From contig NZ_CP023439.1 in the NCBI RefSeq assembly GCF_002354895.1, positions 1,922,001 to 1,986,000 of the forward strand: a stretch of DNA of 64,000 bases, written 5' to 3'. The notes under the pieces were generated by a model, which worked only from the letters and a program-made list of their open reading frames with translations, had not been told where the DNA came from and did no database searches. Positions 1-9,836 of this stretch are shown here, piece after piece. The DNA comes from Thauera sp. K11. Lineage in GTDB: Bacteria; Pseudomonadota; Gammaproteobacteria; Burkholderiales; Rhodocyclaceae. Numbering within the stretch: position 1 is the first letter of the stretch; the number at the start of each line of letters is the position of its first letter. A program made the translations under genes and the position numbers.

Positions 1-624
1 GGCGAGGCGCCGCAGGGCGGGCGACAGCGTCTCGATGAGAGGCAGGGACAGGCCGTCGGGCACCAGCACCTCGGCCGGGCGCAGGCGTTCGAACTGGGCC
101 TGCAGCGCCTCGGCCGGGCATTCCATCAGCCGCAGGTCGCCGTTGGCGAGGTTCAGCCACGCCAGCCCGAGCGTGCCGCGATGCAGGCTGGCGGCAAGCA
201 GCAGGGCGTCGCGGCGCTCGTCGAGCAGCGCCGCGTCGGTCAGCGTGCCCGGCGTGACGATGCGGCTGACCGCTCGCTCCATCGGCCCCTTGGTGGCACC
301 GGGTTCGCCGACCTGCTCGGCGATCACCACCGATTCACCCAGCTTGACCAGCCTCGCCAGGTACTGCTCCACGGCATGGAAGGGCACGCCCGCCATGCGG
401 ATCGGCTCGCCGTTGGACTGGCCGCGGGTGGTCAGCGTGATGTCGAGCAGGCGGGCCGCCTTCTCGGCGTCCTCGAAGAAGAGTTCGTAGAAGTCGCCCA
501 TGCGGTAGAACAGCAGCGTGTCGGGGTGCTGAGCCTTCAGGCTCAGGTACTGCTGCATCATGGGGGTGTGCCCGTCCAGCGCGCGCGCAGGCGCGGCCGA
601 CGGGCTGGCGGCTTGTCTGTTCAT
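1..624 (-). CDS. mutS: DNA mismatch repair protein MutS, N-terminal part (runs off window)
   Basis: Only the first 208 codons are present; the gene continues leftwards beyond base 1. MutS recognises mismatches and small loops and recruits MutL. The visible part is the mismatch-binding domain I: the Phe-x-Glu wedge motif lies in GDFYELFF (Phe45 and Glu47), and [22 protein letters not shown] is the family's usual N-terminal signature. The ATG at 622-624 places this motif about nine residues later than in E. coli, a small extension rich in Ala/Ser/Pro. The gene starts 21 bp after the suhB stop on the same strand, so the two may be co-transcribed. The ATPase domain is outside the window. Confidence 0.95.
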   Translation of the reverse strand, partial: MNRQAASPSAAPARALDGHTPMMQQYLSLKAQHPDTLLFYRMGDFYELFFEDAEKAARLLDITLTTRGQSNGEPIRMAGVPFHAVEQYLARLVKLGESVVIAEQVGEPGATKGPMERAVSRIVTPGTLTDAALLDERRDALLLAASLHRGTLGLAWLNLANGDLRLMECPAEALQAQFERLRPAEVLVPDGLSLPLIETLSPALRRLA

Positions 625-645
625 CGACGATCCGGAAGCGCCGCC

Positions 646-1446
646 TCAAGCCTGCATGTTGGCCGGGCGGTAGGACTGGATGATGGGCAGGATCTGGCCG
701 AAGATCTTGGGCGAGCCGGCGACCACGTTGCCGGTGGCCATGAAGTTGCCTTCGCCCGACAGGTCGGACACCAGGCCCCCGGCTTCCTGAATCAGCAGCG
801 CGCCGGCCGCCATGTCCCACGGCGACAGGCCCATCTCCCAGAAACCGTCGAGGCGGCCCGCGGCGACGTAGGCGAGGTCCAGCGCCGCCGCGCCCGGACG
901 GCGGATGCCGGCGGTCTTCTGCGTCAGTTCCCTGAACATCGCCAGGTAGGCGTCGACGTTGTCGAACTGGCGGAAGGGGAAGCCGGTGCCGAGCAGGGAT
1001 TCGTTGAGCCGCGTGCGGCGCGACACGCGGATGCGGCGGTCGTTCAGGAAGGCACCGCCGCCGCGGCTGGCGGTGAACAGTTCGTTGGCGACCGGATCGT
1101 AGACGACCGCGTGTTCGAGCACGCCGTTCTTCGTCTGCGCGATCGAGACCGCGTACTGCGGAAAGCCGTGGATGAAGTTGGTGGTGCCGTCCAGCGGATC
1201 GATGATCCAGTTGAACTCGCTGTCCGGCCCGGACTCGCCGGACTCCTCTGCTAGAATCCCGTGCCCCGGGAAGGCGTCGCGCAGGACTTCGATGATCGCC
1301 TTCTCCGCCGCATGGTCCACCTCGGTCACGAAATCGTTCGGCGACTTCGACTGCACGCTGAGCAGGTCGAGCTGGGTGGAGGCGCGGTTGATGACGGTGG
1401 CTGCGCGGCGCGCGGCCTTGATGGCGATGTTCAGGGTGGGATGCAT
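646..1446 (-). CDS. suhB: Inositol-1-monophosphatase family protein SuhB
   Basis: 266 aa, full length for the FIG/IMPase superfamily. Metal ligands are visible: the EES acidic pair near residues 67-68, DPLDGT at 83-88 and WD at 210-211 in the WDMAAG motif. The enzyme hydrolyses inositol monophosphate with Mg2+. In Gram-negative bacteria SuhB also binds RNA polymerase/NusA and supports rRNA antitermination, so the physiological role here may be regulatory. It is divergent from trmJ, with about 120 bp between the starts, and upstream of mutS on the same strand. Family assignment is firm; the cellular role is inferred from E. coli. Confidence 0.93.
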   Translation of the reverse strand: MHPTLNIAIKAARRAATVINRASTQLDLLSVQSKSPNDFVTEVDHAAEKAIIEVLRDAFPGHGILAEESGESGPDSEFNWIIDPLDGTTNFIHGFPQYAVSIAQTKNGVLEHAVVYDPVANELFTASRGGGAFLNDRRIRVSRRTRLNESLLGTGFPFRQFDNVDAYLAMFRELTQKTAGIRRPGAAALDLAYVAAGRLDGFWEMGLSPWDMAAGALLIQEAGGLVSDLSGEGNFMATGNVVAGSPKIFGQILPIIQSYRPANMQA

Positions 1447-1568
1447 GCGGTGCGGTCTCGGTTGAAGAAGCGGGGCGGCGGGACCGATGCGTCTTCGCGG
1501 GCAACGAAGGTCGCAACGAAGGTCGCCGAAGCCGTCCGGCGAAATGCTGAAAAACGTTGGATTTTAAT

Positions 1569-2300
1569 ATGAATCGACCCCTTGCGCTCGAGCGTGTCCG
1601 GGTCGTGCTGTCGCGCACCAGCCATCCGGGCAACATCGGCGCGGCCGCACGCGCGATGAAAACGATGGGCCTGAGCCGGCTGTGGCTGGTCGCGCCCGAC
1701 AGCTTCCCCGATCCGGTGGCCGCCGCGCGGGCCTCCGGCGCCGACGACATCCTGGCCGGCGCGCGCGTCGTTTCGTCGCTGCAGGAAGCGCTGGCCGATA
1801 CGGTGTTCGCCGCCGCCTTGACCGCGCGCCGGCGCGAATTGTCGCTGCCGCGCATGCACGCGCGCGAGGCCGCGGAGGTGATCGTGGATCGCACCCGGGA
1901 CGGCGAGGTGGCGCTGGTGTTCGGCAACGAAACGAGCGGCCTCACCAACGAGGACGTCGGCCTGTGCAGCCTGCCGGTGTCCATCCCGGCGAATCCGGAC
2001 TTCTCGTCGCTGAACCTGGGCGCCGCGGTGCAACTGCTGTGCTACGAACTCCGCCTGGCCGCGCTGCGGCCGCCGCCGCCCGAGGAGCCTCGGCCGGAAT
2101 TCGCCACGCACGAACAGTTCGAGGGCTTCATGGCGCATCTCGAGCGCGTGGTCACGGCCAGCGGTTTTCACGACCCGGCCAATCCGCGGCGGCTGTTGCC
2201 GCGCATGCGGCGCCTGTTCAACCGCGTCCGCCTGGAGAAGGAAGAAGTCGCCATCCTGCGAGGCATGCTGACGACCTTCGAACAACCCAAGCGGCGCTGA
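1569..2300 (+). CDS. trmJ: tRNA (cytidine/uridine-32-2'-O)-methyltransferase TrmJ
   Basis: 243 aa SPOUT methyltransferase that 2'-O-methylates position 32 of the tRNA anticodon loop. Three SpoU motifs are visible: the N-terminal SHPGNIGAAARA (about 18-29), VFGNETSGL (about 117-125) and SSLNLGAAVQLL (about 146-157), which form the trefoil-knot SAM site. The C-terminal extension after about residue 165 is the typical TrmJ tail. I chose the ATG at 1569 over an in-frame TTG four codons upstream because homologues begin close to this point. No clear Shine-Dalgarno is visible. It is divergent from suhB and precedes cysE, which appears to have its own promoter region. Confidence 0.9.
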   Translation: MNRPLALERVRVVLSRTSHPGNIGAAARAMKTMGLSRLWLVAPDSFPDPVAAARASGADDILAGARVVSSLQEALADTVFAAALTARRRELSLPRMHAREAAEVIVDRTRDGEVALVFGNETSGLTNEDVGLCSLPVSIPANPDFSSLNLGAAVQLLCYELRLAALRPPPPEEPRPEFATHEQFEGFMAHLERVVTASGFHDPANPRRLLPRMRRLFNRVRLEKEEVAILRGMLTTFEQPKRR

Positions 2301-2382
2301 ATGGGCCCCGTCCATGCGCAGCCGCACGGCCGGCGGGGATTCCGGGCCGTGGCAGGTGTTTCGCGTGCGGACATAAGTCGAT

Positions 2383-2388
2383 TAAAAT
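2383..2388 (+). promoter_or_regulatory. Candidate -10 element for cysE
   Basis: TAAAAT lies about 63 bp upstream of the cysE ATG, in the 150 bp gap after trmJ. The best -35 candidate, TTTCGC with an 18 bp spacer, is weak, so this is a tentative call. A good ribosome-binding sequence (AAAGGAGC) follows just before the ATG. Confidence 0.3.
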
Positions 2389-2450
2389 AGTCGGGAATTC
2401 TCACATCCCGCCCATCTCTTCCATCAACCCGATTCCGAGAAAGGAGCCCC

Positions 2451-3215
2451 ATGTTCAGCCGTCTGCGTGAAGACCTGGCCAGCGTTCGCGAACGCGATCC
2501 CGCAGCCCGTTCCACGTTCGAGGTGCTGACCTGTTACCCGGGCGTCCATGCGCTGATCTTCCATCGGCTCGCGCATGCGGCCTGGGCGCGGGGTTTCCAC
2601 TGGCTCGGCCGCTTCACCAGCCACATCAGCCGCTTCCTCACCGGCATCGAGATCCATCCCGGAGCGGTGATCGGCCGCCGCGTGTTCATCGACCACGGCA
2701 TGGGCACGGTCATCGGCGAGACCGCCGAGATCGGCGACGACTGCACGATCTACCAGGCGGTGACGCTCGGCGGCACGTCGCTGTACCGTGGCACCAAGCG
2801 CCACCCGACGCTGGGCAGGGGCGTGGTGGTCGGCGCGGGCGCCAAGGTGCTGGGCGGCTTCACCGTCGGCGACGGCGCGAAGATCGGTTCCAACGCGGTG
2901 GTGGTCAAGCCGGTTCCTCCGGGCGCCACCGCCGTCGGCAACCCGGCGCGCCTGATCGACCCGGCACGCGATGCCGCGGATGCCGCGCGCGAGCAGAAGG
3001 CCGAGCAGATGGGCTTTTCCGCCTACGGCGTGACCCGCGACATGGATGACCCGGTGTCCAAGGCGCTGCACGGCCTCCTGGACCATTCGGTGGAGACCGA
3101 CCGCCGGTTGCAGGCCATCATCGAGCGGCTGGAGGCGGCGGGCATCAAGCTCGACGACACGGTTGCCCCGGCGGACCGCTTCGATGCCTCGCAGTTGTCG
3201 AAGATGGTCGATTGA
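2451..3215 (+). CDS. cysE: Serine O-acetyltransferase
   Basis: 254 aa. It acetylates L-serine with acetyl-CoA to give O-acetylserine, the acceptor for cysteine synthesis. The short N-terminal helical region is followed by a left-handed beta-helix of hexapeptide repeats (about 66-170), with the conserved [14 protein letters not shown] at about 79-92 and the GGTS...KRHPTLG loop that binds CoA. It resembles the shorter EpsC/SrpH-type enzymes rather than the 273 aa E. coli form, and has a C-terminal helical tail after about 190. Placed directly upstream of iscR, it would supply cysteine, the sulfur donor for the two desulfurases that follow. Strong RBS (GAAAGGAGC). Confidence 0.93.
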   Translation: MFSRLREDLASVRERDPAARSTFEVLTCYPGVHALIFHRLAHAAWARGFHWLGRFTSHISRFLTGIEIHPGAVIGRRVFIDHGMGTVIGETAEIGDDCTIYQAVTLGGTSLYRGTKRHPTLGRGVVVGAGAKVLGGFTVGDGAKIGSNAVVVKPVPPGATAVGNPARLIDPARDAADAAREQKAEQMGFSAYGVTRDMDDPVSKALHGLLDHSVETDRRLQAIIERLEAAGIKLDDTVAPADRFDASQLSKMVD

Positions 3216-3245
3216 TGGCCTTGATTGCAAAGATCAATCCCGCGA

Positions 3246-3270
3246 TTAGTTGACTGTTTTTGTCGGGTTA
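3246..3270 (+). promoter_or_regulatory. IscR type 1-like operator, site 1 (over -35)
   Basis: The half-site TTGACT and its partner GTCGGGTTA are spaced as in the E. coli type 1 consensus (ATAsyyGACT...AGTCGGGTAT). The site covers the -35 hexamer, where a bound repressor would block RNA polymerase. Confidence 0.65.
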
Positions 3271-3278
3271 AGTATAGT
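3250..3278 (+). promoter_or_regulatory. iscR promoter (-35 TTGACT, -10 TATAGT)
   Basis: TTGACT (3250-3255) and TATAGT (3273-3278) are separated by 17 bp, an almost ideal sigma70 promoter. It lies 57 bp upstream of the iscR ATG. It sits inside the IscR-like operators described separately, so autorepression by [2Fe-2S]-IscR is the expected mode of control. Confidence 0.8.
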
Positions 3279-3298
3279 CGAGCGAATTGTTCGGGTAT
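3274..3298 (+). promoter_or_regulatory. IscR type 1-like operator, site 2 (over -10/start)
   Basis: ATAGTCGA...TTCGGGTAT matches both ends of the type 1 consensus well but has a weaker centre (GC instead of CT). It lies one site-length downstream of site 1 and overlaps the -10 box, giving a tandem arrangement similar to the two sites known at the E. coli iscR promoter. Confidence 0.55.
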
Positions 3299-3334
3299 TG
3301 ATCCGGCAACATCTGCCGAAATCGAGGGTTCATC

Positions 3335-3817
3335 ATGAGACTGACGACCAAAGGGCGTTTCGCCGTGACTGCGATGATCGATCTGGCCGCGCGCCAGACC
3401 GATGGGCCGGTGACGCTGGCGGGGATTGCCGAGCGGCAGAAGATCTCCCTGTCGTATCTCGAACAGCTTTTCGGCAAGCTGCGCCGCCACAAGCTGGTGT
3501 CGAGCGTGCGCGGGCCGGGCGGCGGCTACCGCCTGGCGCGTGAAATGAATGCGATCACCGTCGCCGACATCATCATCGCGGTGGACGAGCCGCTCGATGC
3601 CACCCAGTGCGGCGGCAAGCAGAACTGCCGCGACGAGCATCGCTGCGCCACCCACGACCTGTGGGCGAACCTGAACAAGCGCATGTATGCCTACCTGGAT
3701 TCGGTGACGCTGAGCGCGCTGGTCAATCGCGAGGTCAAGCCCGACGCCGACATGGCGGTGCTGAAGAACATCCGCCGCCGCGCCGGCATCGTCGTGCGCG
3801 AAGCCGCTGCCGCCTGA
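3335..3817 (+). CDS. iscR: Fe-S cluster assembly transcription factor IscR
   Basis: 160 aa Rrf2-family regulator. The N-terminal winged helix-turn-helix (MRLTTKGRFAVTAMIDLA onward) binds DNA. The [2Fe-2S] ligands are visible as Cys92, Cys98, Cys104 and His107, in the same spacing as E. coli IscR. It senses the Fe-S supply: the holo form represses this operon, and demand for clusters relieves repression. It is the first gene of the operon, 14 bp before nifS, and tandem operator-like sites lie upstream of its own start. Confidence 0.97.
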   Translation: MRLTTKGRFAVTAMIDLAARQTDGPVTLAGIAERQKISLSYLEQLFGKLRRHKLVSSVRGPGGGYRLAREMNAITVADIIIAVDEPLDATQCGGKQNCRDEHRCATHDLWANLNKRMYAYLDSVTLSALVNREVKPDADMAVLKNIRRRAGIVVREAAAA

Positions 3818-3830
3818 GAGCCCGATCTGC

Positions 3831-4979
3831 ATGTTCGCCCCGGCCTATCTCGACTGGAACGCCACCACGCCGCTCGATCCGGTGGTGCGCGAGGCCATGC
3901 TGCCGTGGCTCGAGATGCGCTACGGCAACGCCTCCAGCCGCCACGAGTACGGCCGGCAGGCGAGGGCGGCCATCGACGAGGCGAGGGCGAAGGTCGCGGC
4001 CGCGGTCGGTGCGCACCAGACCGAGGTGATCTTCACCAGTGGCGGCTCGGAGGCGAACAACCTGTTCATCAAGGGCGCGGCCTCGGTGCAGAAGCCGGGC
4101 ACGGTGGCGGTGAGCGCCATCGAGCACCCCTGCGTGCGCGAACCGGCCCGGCAGTTGCGCCGCAGCGGCTGGACCCTGCGCGAGATCGCCGTCGATGGCG
4201 AAGGGCGCATCGATGCCGACGACTGGCGCGCGGTGCTGGCCGCGCGCCCGGCCCTGGTGTCGGTGATGGCGGCGAACAACGAGACCGGCGTGCTGCAGGA
4301 CATCGCCGCGCTGGCGCGCGAGGCGCGCTCGTCGGGCGCCTGGTTCCACTCCGACGCGGTGCAGGCGCTGGGCAAGGTCGGGCTGGATTTCCGTGCGCTG
4401 GGCGTTCATGCGATGACGCTGTCGGCGCACAAGATCGGCGGCCCGCTCGGCGCGGGCGCGCTGGTGGTGGACAAGCGGGTCGAACTGGCGCCGCTGATCG
4501 CCGGCGGCGGGCAGGAGCGCGGGCTGCGTTCCGGCACCGAGAACGTCGCCGCCATCGTCGGCTTCGGCGTGGCCTGCGAGCGCGCGGTGAGCCGCCGCGA
4601 CGGCGAGGCCGTCCGGCTGGCAGCCTTGCGCGACCGGGTCGAGGCGGCCTTGCCGGCCTGGGGCGCGAAGGTGTTCTCGGCCGGCGCGGCGCGCCTGCCG
4701 AACACCTCGTTCTTTGCCGTCGAAGGCATCGACGGCGAGACGCTGGTGGGCAAGCTGGACCGCGCGGGCTTTGCCTGCGCCAGCGGTTCGGCATGTTCCA
4801 GCGCCGATCCGGAACCGTCGCACGCCCTGCTGGCGATGGGCGTGTCGCCCGAGCTGGCGCGGGGCGCCCTGCGCGTGAGCCTGGGGCGCGACACGACGGC
4901 GGAGGAGGTCGAGCGCTTCGTCGCCACCTTCGGCCGCATCGTCGGCGAATTGAAGAATCTGGCCGCGATCGCGGTCTGA
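3831..4979 (+). CDS. Cysteine desulfurase, NifS/IscS-like paralogue
   Basis: 382 aa class V aminotransferase-fold PLP enzyme that removes sulfur from cysteine. PLP-binding features are His99 (SAIEHP) and Lys201 (SAHKI); the catalytic Cys322 is in GSACSS. It is shorter and clearly divergent from the canonical IscS that follows only 44 bp downstream; for example GGPLGAG stands where IscS has YGPKGVG. Both active-site residues are intact, so it should be functional, but its preferred acceptor is unknown. Such a second desulfurase between iscR and iscS occurs in some betaproteobacterial operons. It is best called a NifS-type desulfurase without a firm gene name. Confidence 0.88.
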   Translation: MFAPAYLDWNATTPLDPVVREAMLPWLEMRYGNASSRHEYGRQARAAIDEARAKVAAAVGAHQTEVIFTSGGSEANNLFIKGAASVQKPGTVAVSAIEHPCVREPARQLRRSGWTLREIAVDGEGRIDADDWRAVLAARPALVSVMAANNETGVLQDIAALAREARSSGAWFHSDAVQALGKVGLDFRALGVHAMTLSAHKIGGPLGAGALVVDKRVELAPLIAGGGQERGLRSGTENVAAIVGFGVACERAVSRRDGEAVRLAALRDRVEAALPAWGAKVFSAGAARLPNTSFFAVEGIDGETLVGKLDRAGFACASGSACSSADPEPSHALLAMGVSPELARGALRVSLGRDTTAEEVERFVATFGRIVGELKNLAAIAV

Positions 4980-5023
4980 AGTTCGAAAGACATCTGCACA
5001 ACACGTACCTGCGGAGAGACGCA

Positions 5024-6235
5024 ATGCTGAAGTTCCCGATCTACCTCGACTACTCGGCCACCACGCCGGTGGACCCGCGAGTTGCCGCGAAGATGATTCC
5101 CTGGCTGACCGAGCACTTCGGCAACCCGGCGAGTCGTTCGCACGCCTTCGGCTGGGAAGCCGAGAAGGCGGTCGAGGAGGCGCGCGAGGAGGTCGCGAAG
5201 CTGGTGAATGCGGACCCGAAGGAGATCATCTGGACCTCGGGCGCGACCGAATCGAACAACCTCGCGATCAAGGGCGCGGCGCATTTCTACCAGGGCAAGG
5301 GCAAGCACGTCATCACGCTGAAGACCGAGCACAAGGCGGTGCTCGACACCTTCCGCGAACTGGAGCGCGAGGGCTTCGAAGCCACCTATCTCGACGTGCA
5401 GGAAAACGGCCTGCTCGACCTCGACGCATTCAAGGCCGCGCTGCGCCCGGACACCATCCTGGTGTCGGTGATGTTCGTGAACAACGAGATCGGCGTCATC
5501 CAGCCGATCGCCGAGATCGGCGAGATCTGCCGCGCGAAGGGCATCGTCTTCCACGTGGATTCGGCGCAGGCCACCGGCAAGGTCGACATCGACCTGGAAA
5601 AGCTCAAGGTGGACCTGATGAGCTTCTGCGCGCACAAGACCTACGGGCCCAAGGGCGTCGGCGCGCTCTACGTGCGCCGCAAGCCGCGCGTGCGCCTGGA
5701 AGCGCAGATGCACGGCGGCGGCCACGAGCGCGGCCTGCGCTCGGGCACCTTGCCGACGCACCAGATCGTGGGCATGGGCGAATCCTTCCGCATCGCACGC
5801 GAAGAGATGGCCGAGGAAAACGCCCGCATCCGGCGCCTGCGCGACAAGCTGCTGAAAGGGCTGACCGACATCGAGGCGACCTACGTCAACGGCGACCTGG
5901 AGCACCGCGTGCCGCACAACCTGAACATCTCGTTCGCCTACGTGGAAGGCGAGTCGCTGATCATGGCGATCAAGGACATCGCCGTGTCTTCCGGCTCGGC
6001 CTGCACCTCGGCCAGCCTTGAGCCGTCCTACGTGCTGCGCGCGCTCGGGCGCAACGACGAACTGGCGCACAGCTCGATCCGCTTCACGCTGGGCCGCTTC
6101 ACCACCGAGGAAGAGATCGACTACACGATCGACCTGCTGCACAAGAAGATCGGCAAGTTGCGTGAACTGTCGCCGCTGTGGGAAATGGTGCAGGACGGTG
6201 TGGACCTGGACGCCGTCCAGTGGGCCGCCCACTAG
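5024..6235 (+). CDS. iscS: Cysteine desulfurase IscS
   Basis: 403 aa, close to the E. coli enzyme (404 aa). It mobilises persulfide sulfur for IscU and for tRNA thiolation. His103, the PLP lysine Lys205 ([10 protein letters not shown]) and the mobile-loop catalytic Cys327 ([14 protein letters not shown]) are all in place. The ATG at 5024 follows a GGAGAG ribosome-binding sequence; the reading frame stays open far upstream, through nifS, but that extension has no homology. The protein ends in WAAH, like the conserved IscS C-terminus that contacts IscU. iscU follows after 67 bp. Confidence 0.97.
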   Translation: MLKFPIYLDYSATTPVDPRVAAKMIPWLTEHFGNPASRSHAFGWEAEKAVEEAREEVAKLVNADPKEIIWTSGATESNNLAIKGAAHFYQGKGKHVITLKTEHKAVLDTFRELEREGFEATYLDVQENGLLDLDAFKAALRPDTILVSVMFVNNEIGVIQPIAEIGEICRAKGIVFHVDSAQATGKVDIDLEKLKVDLMSFCAHKTYGPKGVGALYVRRKPRVRLEAQMHGGGHERGLRSGTLPTHQIVGMGESFRIAREEMAEENARIRRLRDKLLKGLTDIEATYVNGDLEHRVPHNLNISFAYVEGESLIMAIKDIAVSSGSACTSASLEPSYVLRALGRNDELAHSSIRFTLGRFTTEEEIDYTIDLLHKKIGKLRELSPLWEMVQDGVDLDAVQWAAH

Positions 6236-6302
6236 AGACCTCGGCAGACCGCATAGAACGAACCCCCGACACAGAGATCACAAAGACAGCAGGAGAAATA
6301 AA

Positions 6303-6686
6303 ATGGCCTACAGCGAAAAGGTCCTGGACCACTACGAAAACCCCCGCAACGTCGGCTCTTTCGCCAAGGACGAGGAAGGCGTGGCCACCGGCATGGTGGG
6401 CGCGCCCGCCTGTGGCGACGTGATGAAGCTGCAGATCAAGGTCGGCAGGGACGGCGTGATCGAGGACGCCAAGTTCAAGACCTACGGCTGCGGATCGGCG
6501 ATCGCCTCGAGTTCGCTGGTCACCGAGTGGGTGAAGGGCAAGACGCTCGACCAGGCGCTCGAGATCAAGAACACGCAGATCGCCGAGGAACTCGCGCTGC
6601 CGCCGGTCAAGATCCACTGCTCCATCCTGGCCGAGGATGCGATCAAGGCGGCGGTCGCCGACTACAAGAAGAAGCACGAAGCCTGA
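6303..6686 (+). CDS. iscU: Fe-S cluster assembly scaffold IscU
   Basis: 127 aa scaffold on which [2Fe-2S] clusters are built. Cluster ligands are Cys37, Cys63 and Cys106, with Asp39 beside the first cysteine. LPPVK (99-103) is the motif recognised by the HscA chaperone, whose gene lies downstream. The start is the ATG preceding [17 protein letters not shown], with an AGGAGAAATAA leader. Sulfur comes from IscS, and HscA/HscB drive cluster release. Confidence 0.97.
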   Translation: MAYSEKVLDHYENPRNVGSFAKDEEGVATGMVGAPACGDVMKLQIKVGRDGVIEDAKFKTYGCGSAIASSSLVTEWVKGKTLDQALEIKNTQIAEELALPPVKIHCSILAEDAIKAAVADYKKKHEA

Positions 6687-6706
6687 TTCACGAGCGGGAG
6701 AGAACC

Positions 6707-7030
6707 ATGGCTGTCACGCTTTCCGAAAACGCAGCAAAGCACGTTTCCAATTTCATCTCCAGGCGCGGCAAGGGCGTCGGCATCCGCCTGGGCGTCAAGA
6801 CCTCGGGTTGTTCCGGCATGGCCTACAAGCTCGAGTTCGTCGACGAGACGCAGGGCGAGGACATGGTGTTCGAGAGCCACGGCGTGAAGATCATCGTCGA
6901 TCCGAAGAGCCTGCCCTATCTCGACGGCACCGAACTCGACTTCGTCCGCGAGGGCCTCAACGAAGGGTTCAAGTTCAACAACCCGAACGTCAAGGATCAG
7001 TGCGGCTGCGGCGAGAGCTTCAACGTCTGA
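6707..7030 (+). CDS. iscA: A-type Fe-S carrier IscA
   Basis: 107 aa, the usual length. The three invariant cysteines are Cys35 (TSGCSGMAY), Cys99 and Cys101 (QCGCGESF). It takes clusters or iron from IscU and passes them to apoproteins such as aconitase-type enzymes. The start ATG (6707) is preceded by GGGAGAGA. It is located 20 bp after iscU. Confidence 0.96.
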   Translation: MAVTLSENAAKHVSNFISRRGKGVGIRLGVKTSGCSGMAYKLEFVDETQGEDMVFESHGVKIIVDPKSLPYLDGTELDFVREGLNEGFKFNNPNVKDQCGCGESFNV

Positions 7031-7045
7031 CGCAAGCTCACGGGC

Positions 7046-7579
7046 ATGAGCATCGATCTGACGCAGGACTACTTCACCCTGTTCGGCCTGCCGCGCCAGT
7101 TCGCCATCGACGAGTCGGCGCTGGAGGCGGCGTGGCACGAGCTGCAATCCCAGGTCCACCCCGATCGCTACGCCCATCTGCCCGACGTCGACAAGCGCCT
7201 GTCGATGCAGTGGGCGACGCGGGTGAACGAAGGTTTCCGCATCCTGAAGAAGCCGCTCGAGCGCGCGCAGTATCTGCTCGAGCTGGCGAGGGTCGATACG
7301 GCGCTGGAAACCAACACGGTCATGTCGCCGGAGTTCCTGATGGAACAGATGGAATGGCGCGAGGCCGTCGAGGAGGCGCGCGAGGCCGGCGAGGTGGAAG
7401 AACTGGAGCAGCTTCACCACCGCCTCCGGCTCCACGCCCGGGACGTCAGGGACGGGCTGGCGCGGCAACTGGACGAAGCGCGTGACTACACGGCCGCGGC
7501 CGACACCGTGCGTCGGCTGATGTTCATCGACAGGCTGCAACACGAGATCGACGAGGCCCTGCTGGCCCTCGAAGAATAA
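7046..7579 (+). CDS. hscB: Fe-S assembly co-chaperone HscB
   Basis: 177 aa J-domain protein. The J-domain (about 8-75) carries the HPD tripeptide at 38-40 that stimulates the HscA ATPase. The C-terminal three-helix bundle (about 85-170) binds IscU. Start ATG is 15 bp after iscA; the gene precedes its partner hscA by 21 bp. Confidence 0.95.
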   Translation: MSIDLTQDYFTLFGLPRQFAIDESALEAAWHELQSQVHPDRYAHLPDVDKRLSMQWATRVNEGFRILKKPLERAQYLLELARVDTALETNTVMSPEFLMEQMEWREAVEEAREAGEVEELEQLHHRLRLHARDVRDGLARQLDEARDYTAAADTVRRLMFIDRLQHEIDEALLALEE

Positions 7580-7600
7580 AGAACGGCACGGAACACCCAC

Positions 7601-9469
7601 ATGGCCCTGCTGCAAATCGCCGAACCCGGCATGTCCGCCGAGCCGCACAAGCACCGGCTCGCCGTGGGCATCGACCTGGGCACCACGAATTCGCTGGTCG
7701 CGACCGTACGCAACGGCATCGCGGTCTGCCTCGCGGACGAAACCGGCCGCCCCATGCTGCCCTCGGTCGTGCGCTACCGCGGCGACGGCAGCATCGACGT
7801 CGGCCACAAGGCCATGGCCGCGCAGGCGACGGATGCGAAGAACACGATCGTTTCGGTCAAGCGCTTCATGGGCCGCGGCCTGAAGGACGTCGCCCACGTC
7901 GAGACCATGCCATACGACTTCGAGGACAGCACCGGCATGGTGCGCCTTCGCACCGTGCAGGGGGTCAAGAGCCCGGTCGAAGTCTCGGCCGAGATCCTGC
8001 GCACCCTGCGCAGGCGGGCGGAAGCGAGCCTGGGCGGCGAACTCGTCGGCGCGGTCATCACCGTGCCGGCCTATTTCGACGACGCGCAGCGCCAGGCGAC
8101 CAAGGATGCGGCCATGCTCGCCGGCCTGCCGGTACTGCGCCTGCTCAACGAACCGACCGCGGCGGCGGTGGCCTACGGGCTGGACAACGCCGCCGAGGGC
8201 GTCTATGCGGTGTACGACCTGGGCGGCGGCACGTTCGATCTGTCCATCCTGAAACTGTCGCGCGGCGTGTTCGAGGTGCTGTCCACCAACGGCGACGCGG
8301 CGCTGGGCGGGGACGATTTCGACCATCGCCTGTTCTGCTGGATACTGGACAACGCAGATATCGCCCCGCCGTCGCTGGAAGACGCGCGCCGGCTGCAGAT
8401 GAAGGCGCGCGAGGCCAAGGAACTGCTCAGCACCTGCGAAGAGGCGTCGGTCCACGCGATGCTCCGCTCCGGCGAGGAGGTGAACCTGGTTGTCACCCGC
8501 GACGAGTTCACCGCGATGACGCGCCACCTGGTGCAGAAGACGCTGGTCCCGGTACGCAAGGCGCTGCGCGATGCCGGCCTGGCGCCGGACGAGGTCAAGG
8601 GCGTGGTGATGGTGGGCGGCGCGACCCGCATGCCGCACATCCAGCGCGCGGTGGCCGAGTACTTCGGCCAGGAACCGCTGACCAACCTCGATCCCGACAA
8701 GGTCGTCGCGCTCGGCGCGGCCATGCAGGCCAACGTGCTCGCCGGCAACCGCAGGGACGAGGACGACTGGCTGCTGCTCGACGTGATCCCGCTGTCCCTC
8801 GGGCTGGAGACGATGGGCGGGCTCACCGAGAAGGTCATTCCGCGCAACTCCACGCTGCCCATCGCCCGCGCGCAGGAATTCACCACGTTCAAGGACGGGC
8901 AGACCGCGATGGCCTTCCACGTGGTGCAGGGCGAGCGCGAGCTGGTGTCGGACTGCCGCTCGCTGGCCCGCTTCGAGCTGCGCGGCATCCCGCCGATGGT
9001 GGCGGGCGCGGCACGCATCCGGGTGAGTTTCCAGGTGGATGCGGACGGCCTGCTGTCGGTGTCGGCGCGCGAGATGTCCTCGGGCGTCGAGGCCAGCGTG
9101 CTGGTCAAGCCGTCCTACGGCCTGACCGACAGCGAGATCGCCGGCATGCTGAAGTCCGGCGTCGAGCATGCCGGCGACGACATGCTGGCACGCGCGCTGC
9201 GCGAGCAGCAGGTCGAGGCCGAACGCGTCATCGAGGCCACCGAGCATGCGATGGCGCAGGACGGCGCGCTGCTGTCCGACGAAGAACGCACGGCCATCGG
9301 GCAGTGCATCGCGACGCTGCGCGAGCTGTGCCGGGAGCGGGATCACCGTGCGATCAAGGCCGGCATCGACGCGCTCGCCCGAGCCACCGACGACTTCGCC
9401 GCCCGCCGCATGGACAACAGCATCCGCGGCGCGCTGGCCGGCCACAAGGTGGATGAATTCGAGGTTTGA
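7601..9469 (+). CDS. hscA: Fe-S assembly chaperone HscA (Hsp70 family)
   Basis: 622 aa specialised Hsp70. The nucleotide-binding domain starts with [11 protein letters not shown] (about 23-33) and contains the phosphate loop [12 protein letters not shown] and VGGATRMP. The substrate-binding domain follows, with [14 protein letters not shown] at the linker. It binds the LPPVK motif of IscU and, with HscB, promotes cluster transfer. Length and gene order agree with proteobacterial HscA. Confidence 0.96.
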   Translation: MALLQIAEPGMSAEPHKHRLAVGIDLGTTNSLVATVRNGIAVCLADETGRPMLPSVVRYRGDGSIDVGHKAMAAQATDAKNTIVSVKRFMGRGLKDVAHVETMPYDFEDSTGMVRLRTVQGVKSPVEVSAEILRTLRRRAEASLGGELVGAVITVPAYFDDAQRQATKDAAMLAGLPVLRLLNEPTAAAVAYGLDNAAEGVYAVYDLGGGTFDLSILKLSRGVFEVLSTNGDAALGGDDFDHRLFCWILDNADIAPPSLEDARRLQMKAREAKELLSTCEEASVHAMLRSGEEVNLVVTRDEFTAMTRHLVQKTLVPVRKALRDAGLAPDEVKGVVMVGGATRMPHIQRAVAEYFGQEPLTNLDPDKVVALGAAMQANVLAGNRRDEDDWLLLDVIPLSLGLETMGGLTEKVIPRNSTLPIARAQEFTTFKDGQTAMAFHVVQGERELVSDCRSLARFELRGIPPMVAGAARIRVSFQVDADGLLSVSAREMSSGVEASVLVKPSYGLTDSEIAGMLKSGVEHAGDDMLARALREQQVEAERVIEATEHAMAQDGALLSDEERTAIGQCIATLRELCRERDHRAIKAGIDALARATDDFAARRMDNSIRGALAGHKVDEFEV

Positions 9470-9494
9470 CCTCGCAACGAATCATTCTGAAAAC

Positions 9495-9836
9495 ATGACC
9501 CAGATCATCGTCCTTCCCCATGTCGAACTCTGTCCCGATGGCAGCGTGATCGAGGCCGAGCGCGGCAAGTCGGTGTGCGAAAGCCTGCTCGCCGGCGGCG
9601 TCTACATCGAGCACGCCTGCGAGATGTCCTGCGCCTGCACCACCTGTCACGTGATCGTACGCGAGGGGTTCGAAACCCTCCCGTCCGCCGAAGAAGAGGA
9701 GGAAGACCTGCTCGACAAGGCATGGGGCCTGGAGCCGCAGTCGCGCCTGTCGTGCCAGGTGGTGGTCGGCGACACGCCGCTGGTGATCGAGATCCCCCGC
9801 TACACGATCAACATGGCCAGGGAGGGCAAGCACTGA
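9495..9836 (+). CDS. fdx: [2Fe-2S] ferredoxin, Isc type
   Basis: 113 aa adrenodoxin-type ferredoxin. The cluster ligands Cys42, Cys48, Cys51 (ACEMSCACTTC) and Cys87 (RLSCQVV) have the same spacing as E. coli Fdx. It provides electrons for cluster assembly and binds IscS. Its stop overlaps the iscX start (ATGA), which implies translational coupling. Confidence 0.96.
   Translation: MTQIIVLPHVELCPDGSVIEAERGKSVCESLLAGGVYIEHACEMSCACTTCHVIVREGFETLPSAEEEEEDLLDKAWGLEPQSRLSCQVVVGDTPLVIEIPRYTINMAREGKH

Noticed and set aside
3905..5023. Long open frame continuing iscS upstream through nifS (776 aa in total)
   Set aside because: The frame is open only because of GC-rich codon bias; nifS occupies another frame with all catalytic residues, and iscS has its own RBS and conserved start at 5024.
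6662..9445. 927 aa minus-strand open frame across iscA-hscB-hscA
   Set aside because: Antisense shadow of conserved isc genes.
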